Assembly: GCF_000238075.1 (NCBI RefSeq)
Contig: NZ_JH414504.1
Span: forward strand, 416,886-480,885
Length of the DNA: 64,000 bases
Reading direction: 5' to 3'
Source: Oribacterium asaccharolyticum ACB7
GTDB taxonomy: Bacteria > Bacillota > Clostridia > Lachnospirales > Lachnospiraceae
Positions 23,387 to 32,234 of this stretch are shown piece by piece. The first letter of the stretch is position 1. Each line of letters opens with the position of its first letter. The translations under genes and the position numbers were made by a program. The notes beneath the pieces are model-generated. The model worked only from the letters and a program-made list of their open reading frames with translations, did not search any database and was not told the origin of the DNA.

Positions 23387-23614
23387 TTACTGAATATCGA
23401 TGGATATTCTCTTGTTTTGCTTGGATGCAGCTGCATTCATCACAGAACGAATTGCCTTAGCAATACGGCCTGAGCGTCCAATCACCTTTCCCATGTCCTG
23501 CTCATTTACAGAAAGGGTGAGAAAGACTTCTCCTTCTTTCTCTTCCATTTCGGCATGAACATCTTCGGGAAACTGAACCAATGCTTTTGCAATGGTTTCC
23601 AGAAGTTCTTTCAT
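23387..23614 (-). CDS. khpA: KhpA, KH-domain RNA-binding protein
   Basis: A 75-residue single KH domain (YlqC). The RNA-binding GxxG loop is GRSGR within MGKVIGRSGRIAKAIRSV. KhpA pairs with KhpB in Gram-positives and affects RNA metabolism and cell elongation. It lies between rpsP and rimM, the conserved Firmicutes position. Confidence 0.95.
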   Translation of the reverse strand: MKELLETIAKALVQFPEDVHAEMEEKEGEVFLTLSVNEQDMGKVIGRSGRIAKAIRSVMNAAASKQNKRISIDIQ

Positions 23615-23637
23615 TACAGCATCCCCTCCTTGTAGAG

Positions 23638-23877
23638 TTAGATGTTAAACTTCTTGAGAAGTCTAGCTACGGTTTCTGTCGGCTGAGCACCATTCTGTAA
23701 CCACTTCTTTGTAGCTTCAGCGTCTACCTTAAATACGGTAGGCTCCTTAGTCGGATCATAGTATCCTAACTCCTCAATAAATCTACCGTTTCTCGGGCTT
23801 CTGGAATCTGCTACGATTACACGATAGTACGGTGCGTGGATCTGTCCCATTCTTCTTAATCTGATCTTAACTGCCAT
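23638..23877 (-). CDS. rpsP: 30S ribosomal protein S16
   Basis: 79 residues, standard length, beginning [19 protein letters not shown] and including [25 protein letters not shown] precedes the ATG. The gene follows ffh by 153 bases of A+T-rich sequence in which I see no clear promoter. Confidence 0.97.
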   Translation of the reverse strand: MAVKIRLRRMGQIHAPYYRVIVADSRSPRNGRFIEELGYYDPTKEPTVFKVDAEATKKWLQNGAQPTETVARLLKKFNI

Positions 23878-24030
23878 TTTTTTCTCCTTTGAAAATACAC
23901 TTGATTTATTTCTTCAGCAATGCTGTTGAAACCGTTTAATGAAATATTCGCCTAATTTCTTACTTTAAATATATCAAATTCTGAATCGAAATTTAGATAA
24001 AAATTGTATTTCCGATTCTCTTCATCTATC

Positions 24031-25422
24031 TTAGAAAGGAAATCCTTTTCCTTTGCCACCCATGCCCGGGAATCCCATACCGGGGAAGCCACCGCCAAAC
24101 GGATTTCCGCCGTGCTTTCCTCTTCCTCCGCCGAACTGCTTCATCATTTTCTGCATTTCTTCAAACTGCTTTACCAGTCTGTTTACTTCAGAAATATCCA
24201 CACCGGCACCGCTTGCAATTCTCTTCTTTCTGGAAGGATTCATAAGCTTCGGATTGGCTCTTTCCTTAAAGGTCATGGACTGGATGATGCATTTTACCTG
24301 CTTCATCTTCTTCTCGGAGTCTTCAAGGTCTATTCCCTGCATCGCCTTATTCATCCCCGGAAGCATTTTTAAAATCCCGGCAATTCCGCCCAGCTTTTGC
24401 AGCTGATTCATTTGCTCCAGGAAGTCATCATAGTTGAACTGCCCTTTGGAAAGCTTACGAACGGATTCCTTCGCCTTCTCTTCATCAATTTCGCTCTGCG
24501 CTTTCTCGATTAAAGAAAGGACATCGCCCATGCCGAGGATTCTTCCGGCCATACGATCCGGATAGAAGGGCTCAAGATCGGCAAGCTTTTCCCCCATACC
24601 GAGGAATAAAATAGGCTGTCCGGTCATTGCTTTAATAGATAAAGCGGCACCGCCTCTGGTATCTCCATCGCACTTCGTAAGAATAACACCGTCTACGCCG
24701 ATGTCTTCACTAAAGCTCTGACTGACATTGACCGCTTCCTGACCGGTCATCGCGTCTACAGTAAGGATCGTCCAATCCACCGGAACGGCAGCCTTCATAC
24801 GCTTTAATTCCTGCATCAAAGCATCGTCAATTTGCAAACGACCTGCCGTATCCAAAATGAGAAGATTATATCCCTTCTCTTTCGCCTCTTCATAAGCCCT
24901 TTTGGCAATTTCCTCCGGTTTAACCTGATTTCCCAGACTAAAGAAGGGAATGGAGAGCTTTTCCGCATTGACTCTTAACTGCTCAATCGCTGCAGGCCGG
25001 TAAATATCACAGGCAACAAGGAGAGGCTTTCTATGCATCTTCTGGAACTTTCCGGCCAGCTTTGCCGCTGTAGTCGTTTTACCGGCACCCTGCAGACCGA
25101 CCATCATAAGGACGGTAATCTCACTTTGGGGACGAAGCTTCAGCTCGGTATTTTCCTCACCCATCATCGCCGTAAGCTCATCTTTTACGATTTTAATTAC
25201 GGTTTGAGCGGGACTTAAGGAAGAAAATACTTCTTCACCGATGGCCTTTTCCTTTACCTTGGCAACAAAGTCTTTTACCAGCTTGAAATTCACATCCGCT
25301 TCCAAAAGTGCCATACGGACTTCTTTTAGCGCCAGATTTACATCGTCCTCGGAGAGCTTCCCCTTACCGGATAAACCTTGAAATATTGTACTTAGTCTTT
25401 CTGATAAGCTTTCAAATGCCAT
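24031..25422 (-). CDS. ffh: Signal recognition particle protein Ffh
   Basis: This 463-residue SRP GTPase binds signal sequences and SRP RNA. Order: N helical domain, G domain with GLQGAGKTTTAAKLA, DTAGRLQID and TKCDGDTRGGAA, and a C-terminal M domain ending in a Met/Gly/Phe-rich tail (repeated GFPGMGFPGMGGKG). It overlaps ylxM by 11 bases; ylxM and ffh form an operon with their own promoter downstream of ftsY. Confidence 0.97.
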   Translation of the reverse strand: MAFESLSERLSTIFQGLSGKGKLSEDDVNLALKEVRMALLEADVNFKLVKDFVAKVKEKAIGEEVFSSLSPAQTVIKIVKDELTAMMGEENTELKLRPQSEITVLMMVGLQGAGKTTTAAKLAGKFQKMHRKPLLVACDIYRPAAIEQLRVNAEKLSIPFFSLGNQVKPEEIAKRAYEEAKEKGYNLLILDTAGRLQIDDALMQELKRMKAAVPVDWTILTVDAMTGQEAVNVSQSFSEDIGVDGVILTKCDGDTRGGAALSIKAMTGQPILFLGMGEKLADLEPFYPDRMAGRILGMGDVLSLIEKAQSEIDEEKAKESVRKLSKGQFNYDDFLEQMNQLQKLGGIAGILKMLPGMNKAMQGIDLEDSEKKMKQVKCIIQSMTFKERANPKLMNPSRKKRIASGAGVDISEVNRLVKQFEEMQKMMKQFGGGRGKHGGNPFGGGFPGMGFPGMGGKGKGFPF

Positions 25423-25726
25423 GCATTATTTCTCCTGCTAATTTCCTGATTTCCTCATCCCCGCTTTGCTCTGCTATCTTCTCCGCCAGTGCACGAATAC
25501 GCAACCACTTTTTTCCCAGCTGCAGATTCTCTTCCATAAAGCGAAGTTGTTCGTCGGCTTTACTGTACAAGTACTGTGCTGCCTGCCTCGTGATATTCAT
25601 CTCTATGCCGATTTCCGAGAAGCTCATATCTTCCATAATGTGATAGGCATAGACCTTTTTCTGGTTTTCCTTTAAAAGTCCCGAGTAAAGCAGGAATAGA
25701 TTACCTTTTTCTACAAATTCATCCAT
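25412..25726 (-). CDS. ylxM: YlxM, SRP-associated helix-turn-helix protein
   Basis: A 104-residue YlxM/p13-like protein with a sigma-like HTH: YAYHIMEDMSFSEIGIEMNI, then RQAAQYLY. In Firmicutes it modulates the SRP pathway and is nearly always next to ffh, as here (11-base overlap). Its promoter is embedded in the terminator of ftsY. Confidence 0.92.
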   Translation of the reverse strand: MDEFVEKGNLFLLYSGLLKENQKKVYAYHIMEDMSFSEIGIEMNITRQAAQYLYSKADEQLRFMEENLQLGKKWLRIRALAEKIAEQSGDEEIRKLAGEIMHGI

Positions 25727-25744
25727 AGCACACCTCGCTGCAAT

Positions 25745-25773
25745 AAAATAACAAAAAAAAGAATAGCTGTCAA
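25745..25773 (-). promoter_or_regulatory. ylxM-ffh promoter nested in the ftsY terminator
   Basis: On the - strand a perfect TTGACA (25773-25768) lies in the 3' arm of the ftsY terminator stem. It is followed by 17 bases and TATTTT (25750-25745). The spacer is the terminator's T run. The leader to ATG 25726 would be about 12 bases. Confidence 0.75.
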
Positions 25774-25794
25774 GTATTTTTCTTGACAGCTATT
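25753..25794 (-). terminator. Rho-independent terminator after ftsY
   Basis: A perfect 13-pair stem (25762-25774 with 25782-25794, beginning AATAGCTGTCAAG), a seven-base loop and a run of eight T on the - strand. Confidence 0.93.
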
Positions 25795-25860
25795 GAGTGC
25801 TTTATATTTAATTTACTTCTACAATAGATTTTATTTTTTTAACTTGGCCGGCAGAAATCT

Positions 25861-26733
25861 CTAAAAGGCGAAAATATCCTCCACATATTTTTTTGCATCA
25901 AAGCGCTTAAGGTCTTCGATCTTTTCTCCCTCTCCCACATACTTTACGGGAAGTCCGAGTTCCGCCTGAATGGAAATGGCCATACCGCCTTTAGCTGTGG
26001 AGTCCATTTTACTTAAAACCACACCGGTGACCTGGGAGCAGTCTTTGAACATCTTGGCCTGGCTCATTGCATTTTGCCCGGTTGTGGCATCGAGAACCAC
26101 CAGTGTCTCTCTATAGCCTTCCGCAAATTCCCTGTCAATAATACGGTTAATCTTCCCGAGCTCTTCCATCAGGTTTTTCTTGTTGTGCAGTCTTCCTGCG
26201 GTATCAATGATTAAAACATCCGCATTCTTTGCCTTAAAGGATTGCAAAGCATCAAAAACCACGGCAGCCGGGTCGGAACCCTCCTTTTGGTGAATACAGT
26301 CCACCCCTACACGATTTCCCCACTCTACAAGCTGTTCAATCGCACCGGCACGGAAGGTATCGGCAGCGGCAAGAATGACTTTTTTCCCTTTTTTCTTTAA
26401 GTGATAGGCGAGCTTTCCGATAGAAGTGGTCTTTCCGACTCCATTTACGCCGATTACCGAAATGATACTCTTTTCTTTCTCGAAATTATAGTAATCCTCG
26501 TCTACCGACATGGTATCCAAAAGGTAATCCTTTAAAATCTTCTGGACATCCTTGGTAAGATTCACGCCCTTTCGATCCGCCTCGCGCTTCACTGCATCAA
26601 TAATTCGCATACAGCTTGGATAAGAAACATCACTTTGAATCATAGCCTCTTCCAGCTCTTCGTAAAATTCCTCATCGGCAACCCGATCCGACTGAAAGAG
26701 ATTATTTAAAATTTTTGAGAAAAAATTCGCCAT
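25861..26733 (-). CDS. ftsY: SRP receptor FtsY
   Basis: The 290-residue SRP receptor GTPase has the NG core: helical N domain, IGVNGVGKTTSIGKLA (G1), AADTFRAGAIEQL, DTAGRLHNKKNLM (G3) and TKMDSTAKGG-like SKMDSTAKGG (G4). It lacks the long acidic A domain of E. coli FtsY, as is usual for Firmicutes. It is followed by a strong terminator and preceded by smc. Confidence 0.96.
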   Translation of the reverse strand: MANFFSKILNNLFQSDRVADEEFYEELEEAMIQSDVSYPSCMRIIDAVKREADRKGVNLTKDVQKILKDYLLDTMSVDEDYYNFEKEKSIISVIGVNGVGKTTSIGKLAYHLKKKGKKVILAAADTFRAGAIEQLVEWGNRVGVDCIHQKEGSDPAAVVFDALQSFKAKNADVLIIDTAGRLHNKKNLMEELGKINRIIDREFAEGYRETLVVLDATTGQNAMSQAKMFKDCSQVTGVVLSKMDSTAKGGMAISIQAELGLPVKYVGEGEKIEDLKRFDAKKYVEDIFAF

Positions 26734-26769
26734 AGCTACTCCTTATACCATAGTTTTATATCTAATTAC

Positions 26770-26838
26770 TTATTGCAAATGCTCTTCCACTAAATCCATT
26801 TCGATATAGTTATTGCAAATGTTCTTCCACAAGGTCCA
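26770..26838 (-). repeat. Duplicated smc 3' end
   Basis: Segment 26770-26798 repeats 26810-26838. Both read DLVEEHLQ-stop on the - strand; the outer copy lies beyond the smc stop codon and is preceded by IEM. A 40-base duplication, partly diverged, is the simplest explanation. Confidence 0.8.
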
Positions 26839-29800
26839 CGGAGACCAAAGTGGAAATGCCTTTTTCCTGCATGGTGACGCCGAAAAGACGATCGGCACTT
26901 TCCATGGTTCCTCTTCTATGGGTAATCACGATAAACTGCGTGTTTTTTGTTAAATGATGCAGGTACTTCGCAAAGCGCACCACATTGGAGTCATCCAGTG
27001 CCGCCTCAATCTCGTCCAGAAGACAGAAGGGGGAGGGCTTCAAGCTCTGCAGAGCAAAGAGCAGGGAAATGGCAGTTAAAGCCTTTTCTCCGCCGGAAAG
27101 CTGCATCATATTCTGCAGCTTCTTTCCGGGAGGCTCCGCAATAATGGAAATGCCGCTTTCCAGCAGGTCCTCACTGTCATCAATTTCGATTTTTCCGCTG
27201 CCTCCTCCAAAGAGTACACGGAAAACCTCATTAAAGCGCTCCTGAATCTTATAGAAGTTCTCATGGAACTGCTTTCGCATCCCGCTGTCCAAGTCCTTAA
27301 TAATCTCTCGAAGCGATTCCTCCGAGCTGATCAGGTCTTCCACCTGTTTCCGTAGAAATTCATAGCGTTCTTTTACCTCGGTATATTGCTCAATACTGTC
27401 CAAGTTAATGGAGCCTAGTCCCTTCATTTCCGCCTTTTTCTCTTGAATAATAGAGGGAAGTGCGGGATTATCGGAAAGATTTTCATCGAAATACTGCTTT
27501 GCCTGACTGACCCCGATTCCGTAGTCTTCGAAGAGCTGTGACGCGGATTGAGCAGACTGGTCTTCCAGTTTTTCTTTCTGATGCTCCAGTCGAAGCTGTT
27601 CTTTCTCAATTTGCAAAAGCTCTTCCTGAATGCCTTCCTTTTCTTTGTAGAAGCGCTTTTCTTCTTCTGCGATTTCCGCCCTTCTATTCTTTAAAGAGGC
27701 AAGACTTTCTTTTCTTTTTTCTTCCTTTTCAAGAAGAGTGCAAATCTTCTCTTCCAAAGCATGAATCTGATTTTGGTCCTTTTCTACCGAGCCGGCAGTA
27801 TTTTTATTTTCCTCTTCTAAATCCATCTGGTCCGTGAAGTTCTTTTCGAGTCTTTCTCCGTAGTCATGAAGCTGCTCGGTTAAGAAGTCAACTCTAGTAG
27901 AGAGAGTTTGCCTCTCTGCATTGACTGTTCCCTGGAAGGTGAGGAGTTTTTCCCGATATAGCTTATCCAGATTTAGGATTTCTTCTCTTTTTTCTGCTTC
28001 TATAGAGGATAGTTCCTGCAATGCGTCCTCTTCTCTTCGTAGAGAAGCTCTTCTCTCCCCTTCTTCCCTTTCCATAGCTTTCAGCGTCTCCACGAGCTCG
28101 TCAATTTCCCTCTTTCTGCCAATAAGAGAGGAGGAATTACGGTAAGCTCCGCCGGAAAGAGCACCGCCGGCCTGGAGAAGTTCTCCGTCCAGGGTGACAA
28201 TGCGAAGACTATGTTTATATTTTCGGGCAATGGCTAAGGCATTGTCCAGATTGTCAACCAGAAGAACCTTCGATAAAAGGTAGTTCTCGAGCCCTGCACA
28301 GGACTTCGGTACTTCTACAAAATCGGCAAATACGCCAATCAGCCCCTTTTCTCCTCGAACGCTGTCATAACGTCCGTCTCTTTCCTTTCGAATCGAACTA
28401 AGAGGTAAAAAGGTTGCCCGACCGAGTTTCTCTCTTTTCAGCTTCTCCAAGAGACGCTTTGCCGTCGCTTCCTCTTCCGTAACAAGGTTTTGCAGACTGC
28501 CAGAAAGAGTGGTTTCCAGTGCAAGTTCGTACTCGGGTTTGGTTTTTAAAACATCGGCTACTACACCGATTAGCCCTTTTTCCCGCTCTTTCTCCTGCAT
28601 ACACTTCCGAACAGCCTGTCCGAAGCCTTCATAGCGCTCGGCAAGATTTTGCAGGTTTTCCAGCTGAATTCTGTGTCTTTCCTTTTGGTGCAAGAAATCC
28701 TGTAAGCTTGCTCTTTTATCCGTAACCGTCTTTTCCGCGTCCGCCCTTTTCCTTTGCAAATGAGAAAAGGCTTCCTGCTTTTCCTCTCCCTCTTTTTTTA
28801 AGGCGCGAATTTCCGTTTCGATTGCATGGAAATTTTTCGCGTCCTCAGACGAGGCCTCCGCATCTTCCTTCTCCTGTATTCCCTCATCAAAGTCAAAGTC
28901 GGGATAAAAGGTACTTCGGATGATTTGCTTGGCTTCCGAAATAGTGGAGTCAATCAGCTGAATATCAAGCTTCACCTTCTCTTCTTCCGTGTTAAAGAGG
29001 AGAAAGCTTTGAAACTTCTTCTTCATGGAAAGGAGTGCAGAAACCAAATCCTCCATTTTCCCAATGGAAGACGATGCCTCTTCCTTTAAGGCATTGACTC
29101 TTTCCTGAAAATGCCTCGACGAGCTTTCTTTTCCGGAGATAGCCTCCTTTAAACGGACAATCTCTTCCTCGAGCGTTTTTTTCCTGCTCTCGTCCTCCTC
29201 GTTTCCGCGGCTGATTTCCTGCTCCTTTTCATCCAGTAAGAGGAGCTCTTCCTCCAAGCCCTTAAAGGACTCGGAAAGCGCATTTTGCTTTTTGACTTCT
29301 GCTTCGATAGTGGCCTTCAGATCTTTTTCCGCCTCTTCCAGCTTCTGTAACAGCTTTTCCGTATCCTGCAGCTTTTGCAAAAAATGCGTTGACTCCAGTA
29401 CTACAAGCTCATCACGGAAGCTCAGATATTTTCTGGCCTTTTCGGATTGCTTTTCCAGAGGGCCTACCTGCTTTTCGAGCTCGGAGACAATGTCCTGAAT
29501 GCGTTCCAGATTCGCTTGCTCTTCTTCCAGCTTCTTTTCGGCGATGTCCTTCCTTCTTTTAAACTTGACAATCCCCACCGCCTCATCAAAAAGGGCTCTT
29601 CTTTCTTCCGCCTTACCGGAGAGAATTTTATCAATTTGTCCCTGTCCGATTAAGGAATAGCCCTCTTTTCCGATTCCGGTATCATAAAAAAGCTCATGAA
29701 TGTCCTTTAAACGACATTCTGAACCATTTAAACGGTATTCCGACTCCCCGGAACGATAGAGCCTTCTACTGACGGTGATTTCCTCATAGGGAAGCGATAG

Positions 29801-30070
29801 TGCATGATCACTGTTATCAAAGGAAATGCTCACGGAGGCATAGTTTTGCGGTCTTCTTGTTGCGGTTCCGGCAAAAATCACATCTTGCATGGAAGCACCA
29901 CGAAGCTGTTTTACCTTTTGCTCACCCAAAACCCAACGCACAGCATCGGAGATATTCGATTTTCCTGAACCGTTCGGGCCCACAATTCCCGTAATACCCG
30001 GGGAAAAATCCAGTACGGTTTTATTCGCAAAGGATTTAAAGCCCTGTACCTCAATAGATTTTAAATACAT
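26810..30070 (-). CDS. smc: Chromosome segregation protein SMC
   Basis: A 1,086-residue SMC ATPase that with ScpA and ScpB compacts and separates chromosomes. The head has Walker A GPNGSGKSN near residue 33, signature LSGGEKALTA and Walker B LLDEIEAALDD near the C-terminus. A hinge (LIGVVADVLKTKPEYELALE to GGALSGGAYRNSSSL) is flanked by two coiled coils. It is about 100 residues shorter than the common 1,180-1,190, so at least one arm is short; the N-terminal arm also has a Phe/Asp-rich interruption (YPDFDFDEG). It overlaps rnc by 20 bases. Confidence 0.96.
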   Translation of the reverse strand: MYLKSIEVQGFKSFANKTVLDFSPGITGIVGPNGSGKSNISDAVRWVLGEQKVKQLRGASMQDVIFAGTATRRPQNYASVSISFDNSDHALSLPYEEITVSRRLYRSGESEYRLNGSECRLKDIHELFYDTGIGKEGYSLIGQGQIDKILSGKAEERRALFDEAVGIVKFKRRKDIAEKKLEEEQANLERIQDIVSELEKQVGPLEKQSEKARKYLSFRDELVVLESTHFLQKLQDTEKLLQKLEEAEKDLKATIEAEVKKQNALSESFKGLEEELLLLDEKEQEISRGNEEDESRKKTLEEEIVRLKEAISGKESSSRHFQERVNALKEEASSSIGKMEDLVSALLSMKKKFQSFLLFNTEEEKVKLDIQLIDSTISEAKQIIRSTFYPDFDFDEGIQEKEDAEASSEDAKNFHAIETEIRALKKEGEEKQEAFSHLQRKRADAEKTVTDKRASLQDFLHQKERHRIQLENLQNLAERYEGFGQAVRKCMQEKEREKGLIGVVADVLKTKPEYELALETTLSGSLQNLVTEEEATAKRLLEKLKREKLGRATFLPLSSIRKERDGRYDSVRGEKGLIGVFADFVEVPKSCAGLENYLLSKVLLVDNLDNALAIARKYKHSLRIVTLDGELLQAGGALSGGAYRNSSSLIGRKREIDELVETLKAMEREEGERRASLRREEDALQELSSIEAEKREEILNLDKLYREKLLTFQGTVNAERQTLSTRVDFLTEQLHDYGERLEKNFTDQMDLEEENKNTAGSVEKDQNQIHALEEKICTLLEKEEKRKESLASLKNRRAEIAEEEKRFYKEKEGIQEELLQIEKEQLRLEHQKEKLEDQSAQSASQLFEDYGIGVSQAKQYFDENLSDNPALPSIIQEKKAEMKGLGSINLDSIEQYTEVKERYEFLRKQVEDLISSEESLREIIKDLDSGMRKQFHENFYKIQERFNEVFRVLFGGGSGKIEIDDSEDLLESGISIIAEPPGKKLQNMMQLSGGEKALTAISLLFALQSLKPSPFCLLDEIEAALDDSNVVRFAKYLHHLTKNTQFIVITHRRGTMESADRLFGVTMQEKGISTLVSVDLVEEHLQ

Positions 30071-30767
30071 CCCCTGTTTCCGCCTTTATTTTTTCTAAAG
30101 CAAAGTATGCTGCATTCTGCTCTGCCTTTTTCTTGGAGCTTCCTTCTCCCATACCGTACTCCGTGTCTCCCAGATACACCATTACGCGATAAAAGCGGTC
30201 ATGAAATGGCCCGGATTCCTCCAAAAGACTGTAATGAAGAGGAAGGTGCTTTGCCGTAGAATATTCCTGCAGCATGGTTTTGGCATCCATTTGCAGTTGC
30301 TTCTTCTCGATATCATTTAATAGATTTTTCTTTATAAAACAGGCTGCACTTTCAATACCGCTATCCAGGTAAATGGCACCGATAATGGCTTCCAGTGTAT
30401 CAGAAAGCACGGAATCCCGGTATTGGATTCCCTCTCTTCCCTCACCCTTTCCCAGCACAATGTGCTCCGAGAGCTTGAGAGCCTTGGCAACGGCGGCAAG
30501 CGCGGGTTCGCAAACCAGTGCGGCACGAAGCTTCGTCATAAGTCCCTCCTGCATGACAGGCTTCCTATGATAAAGCACGGTACTGGAAATAAGCTCCAGC
30601 ACGGCATCCCCCAGAAATTCCAAACGCTGGTTGGAGGCTTCCTTGGCCTCTCCCATTTCATTGGAGTAAGAGGGATGAATTAAGGCGTGCTGCAGCAATT
30701 CTCTGTTTTGAAAATGATATTCTAAACGCTCTTCCAAGGCGGAAAGCGCCTCTCCCTTCTCTGTCAT
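30051..30767 (-). CDS. rnc: Ribonuclease III
   Basis: RNase III, 238 residues, processes double-stranded RNA such as rRNA precursors. The catalytic signature is NQRLEFLGDAVLELI and a second acidic site is DTLEAIIGAIYLDSG. A dsRNA-binding domain fills the C-terminus (MLQEYSTAKHLPLHYSLLEE and GEGSSKKKAEQNAA). The rnc-smc-ftsY order with acpP upstream is standard for Firmicutes. Confidence 0.97.
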   Translation of the reverse strand: MTEKGEALSALEERLEYHFQNRELLQHALIHPSYSNEMGEAKEASNQRLEFLGDAVLELISSTVLYHRKPVMQEGLMTKLRAALVCEPALAAVAKALKLSEHIVLGKGEGREGIQYRDSVLSDTLEAIIGAIYLDSGIESAACFIKKNLLNDIEKKQLQMDAKTMLQEYSTAKHLPLHYSLLEESGPFHDRFYRVMVYLGDTEYGMGEGSSKKKAEQNAAYFALEKIKAETGDVFKIY

Positions 30768-30768
30768 T

Positions 30769-31005
30769 TTACTGTCCTAATGCTTTTAAAATAGCCTTAT
30801 GTGCTTCTCCGACAGTCTTAATCTGGTAGCTTGCCTCTTCCGGAATTTCAATCCCGAACTCGTCCTCAATTCCCATAACGATCTGTACCACATCTAAGGA
30901 ATCGGCATTTAAGTCTTCCACAAAACGGGTGTCTTCGGTGATATCCTCTTCCTTAATATTCGTTAATTCTCTGCAAATAATCTTCTTTAACTTCTCTAAT
31001 TCCAT
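30769..31005 (-). CDS. acpP: Acyl carrier protein
   Basis: A 78-residue ACP carrying growing fatty acids on a phosphopantetheine arm attached to Ser36 of the DSLD motif (EDLNADSLDVV). Acidic overall. Two bases separate it from plsX upstream and one base from rnc downstream. Confidence 0.97.
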   Translation of the reverse strand: MELEKLKKIICRELTNIKEEDITEDTRFVEDLNADSLDVVQIVMGIEDEFGIEIPEEASYQIKTVGEAHKAILKALGQ

Positions 31006-31007
31006 CT

Positions 31008-32018
31008 TTATTCCTCTACTTCCTTAAAATCGATAGCCTCCGCTATTTTCTTTGTCAGCTTCTTTTCCGCAAATTCCTTTGCTTGCTTGATAGCCGTTGT
31101 GACTTCCTTACCGTCCGTATTTCCGTGTACCTTGATTACCAGTCCCTTAAGTCCCAAAATAGGTGCTCCGCCGTACTGCTTTGCATCAAATTTTTTGAGT
31201 CTCTTCTTTAAGGGCTTCTTTAAAAGAAGAGCCGCAAGAAGTGCCAAAGGACCGCTGTGTTTCATGGTGTCCGTAATTTCCGAAAGGAGCATCTTTCCGA
31301 CACCCTCGTACATTTTCAGAACAACATTTCCTACAAAGGCATCACAGACAACAACAGAACAGTTTCCTTCCACTATATCTCTGGCTTCCACGGAACCGAT
31401 GAAATTATAGTCCGTGTCTTCCCTTAAAATCTGCATGGCAGCTTTCACAAGGCTGTTTCCCTTTTCTTCTTCTGCACCGATGTTGACTAAACCGATACTC
31501 GGATTTTTAATCTGCAGCATTTCCTCCATATAAATTGCGCCCATCTTGGCAAACTGGTGCAGCCATTCCGGCTTGGCATCCACATTTGCCCCGCAATCCG
31601 TAAGGAGGCAAACTCCATTCTTAGTCGGAATAAGCGCTGCAAGAGGCGGTCTGTAAACCCCCTTTTCTCTTCCTACAACGAGTTGCCCTCCGGCAAGCAC
31701 CGCTCCGGTAGATCCGGCGGAGATGAAGGCATCGGCCTCTTCATTTTTCACAGCCAGCATTCCGCGAACAAGGCTCGAATCCTTTTTTCTTCGAATCGCC
31801 ATAACCGGTGATTCATGAATACTGATATTTTCACTGCAGGGAACAATCTCGATCCTCTCCGGATCATAACTGTAGGAAGACAATTCCTGCTTTAGGACTT
31901 CTTCCTCTCCAAAAAGAAGGAGCTTCATTCCCTCCTCTTTAAGACTTTCCACTGCGCCTTTTACCATGGCTTTTGCGCTTAAATCGCCACCCATAGCATC
32001 TATCGCAATACGAACCAT
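31008..32018 (-). CDS. plsX: Phosphate acyltransferase PlsX
   Basis: PlsX (336 residues) makes acyl-phosphate from acyl-ACP for phospholipid synthesis. It begins MVRIAIDAMGGDLS and has the family blocks SAGSTGAVLAGG, DCGANVDAKP and CDAFVGNVVLKM. It heads the plsX-acpP-rnc-smc-ftsY operon. The rpmF gene that often precedes plsX is not present. Confidence 0.96.
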   Translation of the reverse strand: MVRIAIDAMGGDLSAKAMVKGAVESLKEEGMKLLLFGEEEVLKQELSSYSYDPERIEIVPCSENISIHESPVMAIRRKKDSSLVRGMLAVKNEEADAFISAGSTGAVLAGGQLVVGREKGVYRPPLAALIPTKNGVCLLTDCGANVDAKPEWLHQFAKMGAIYMEEMLQIKNPSIGLVNIGAEEEKGNSLVKAAMQILREDTDYNFIGSVEARDIVEGNCSVVVCDAFVGNVVLKMYEGVGKMLLSEITDTMKHSGPLALLAALLLKKPLKKRLKKFDAKQYGGAPILGLKGLVIKVHGNTDGKEVTTAIKQAKEFAEKKLTKKIAEAIDFKEVEE

Positions 32019-32080
32019 ATTTACCCCTTTTTACGCTATAAAAACAGGATGCTAAGGAACAAACCTTGCTTCCTGTCAAA

Positions 32081-32114
32081 AACGAGATGCCGTGCGCTTA
32101 GCCCGGCAATCGTT
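32081..32114. repeat. AACGAG dyad element upstream of plsX (34 nt)
   Basis: AACGAG at the left and AATCGTT at the right end, with an inner imperfect stem (GCCGTGCGC / GCCCGGC). It is a diverged member of the dyad family, between plsX and the Fic gene. Confidence 0.6.
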
Positions 32115-32234
32115 ATACATAAGAAAGTTCCTTTTCCTACTCTCTTATAGCAACAAGAAATATGATAAATTATTCGCCCTAAACTGTCAACTTGCGGTGA
32201 ATAGGACGAAAGAGCATAAAAAGAGGACAAAAAT

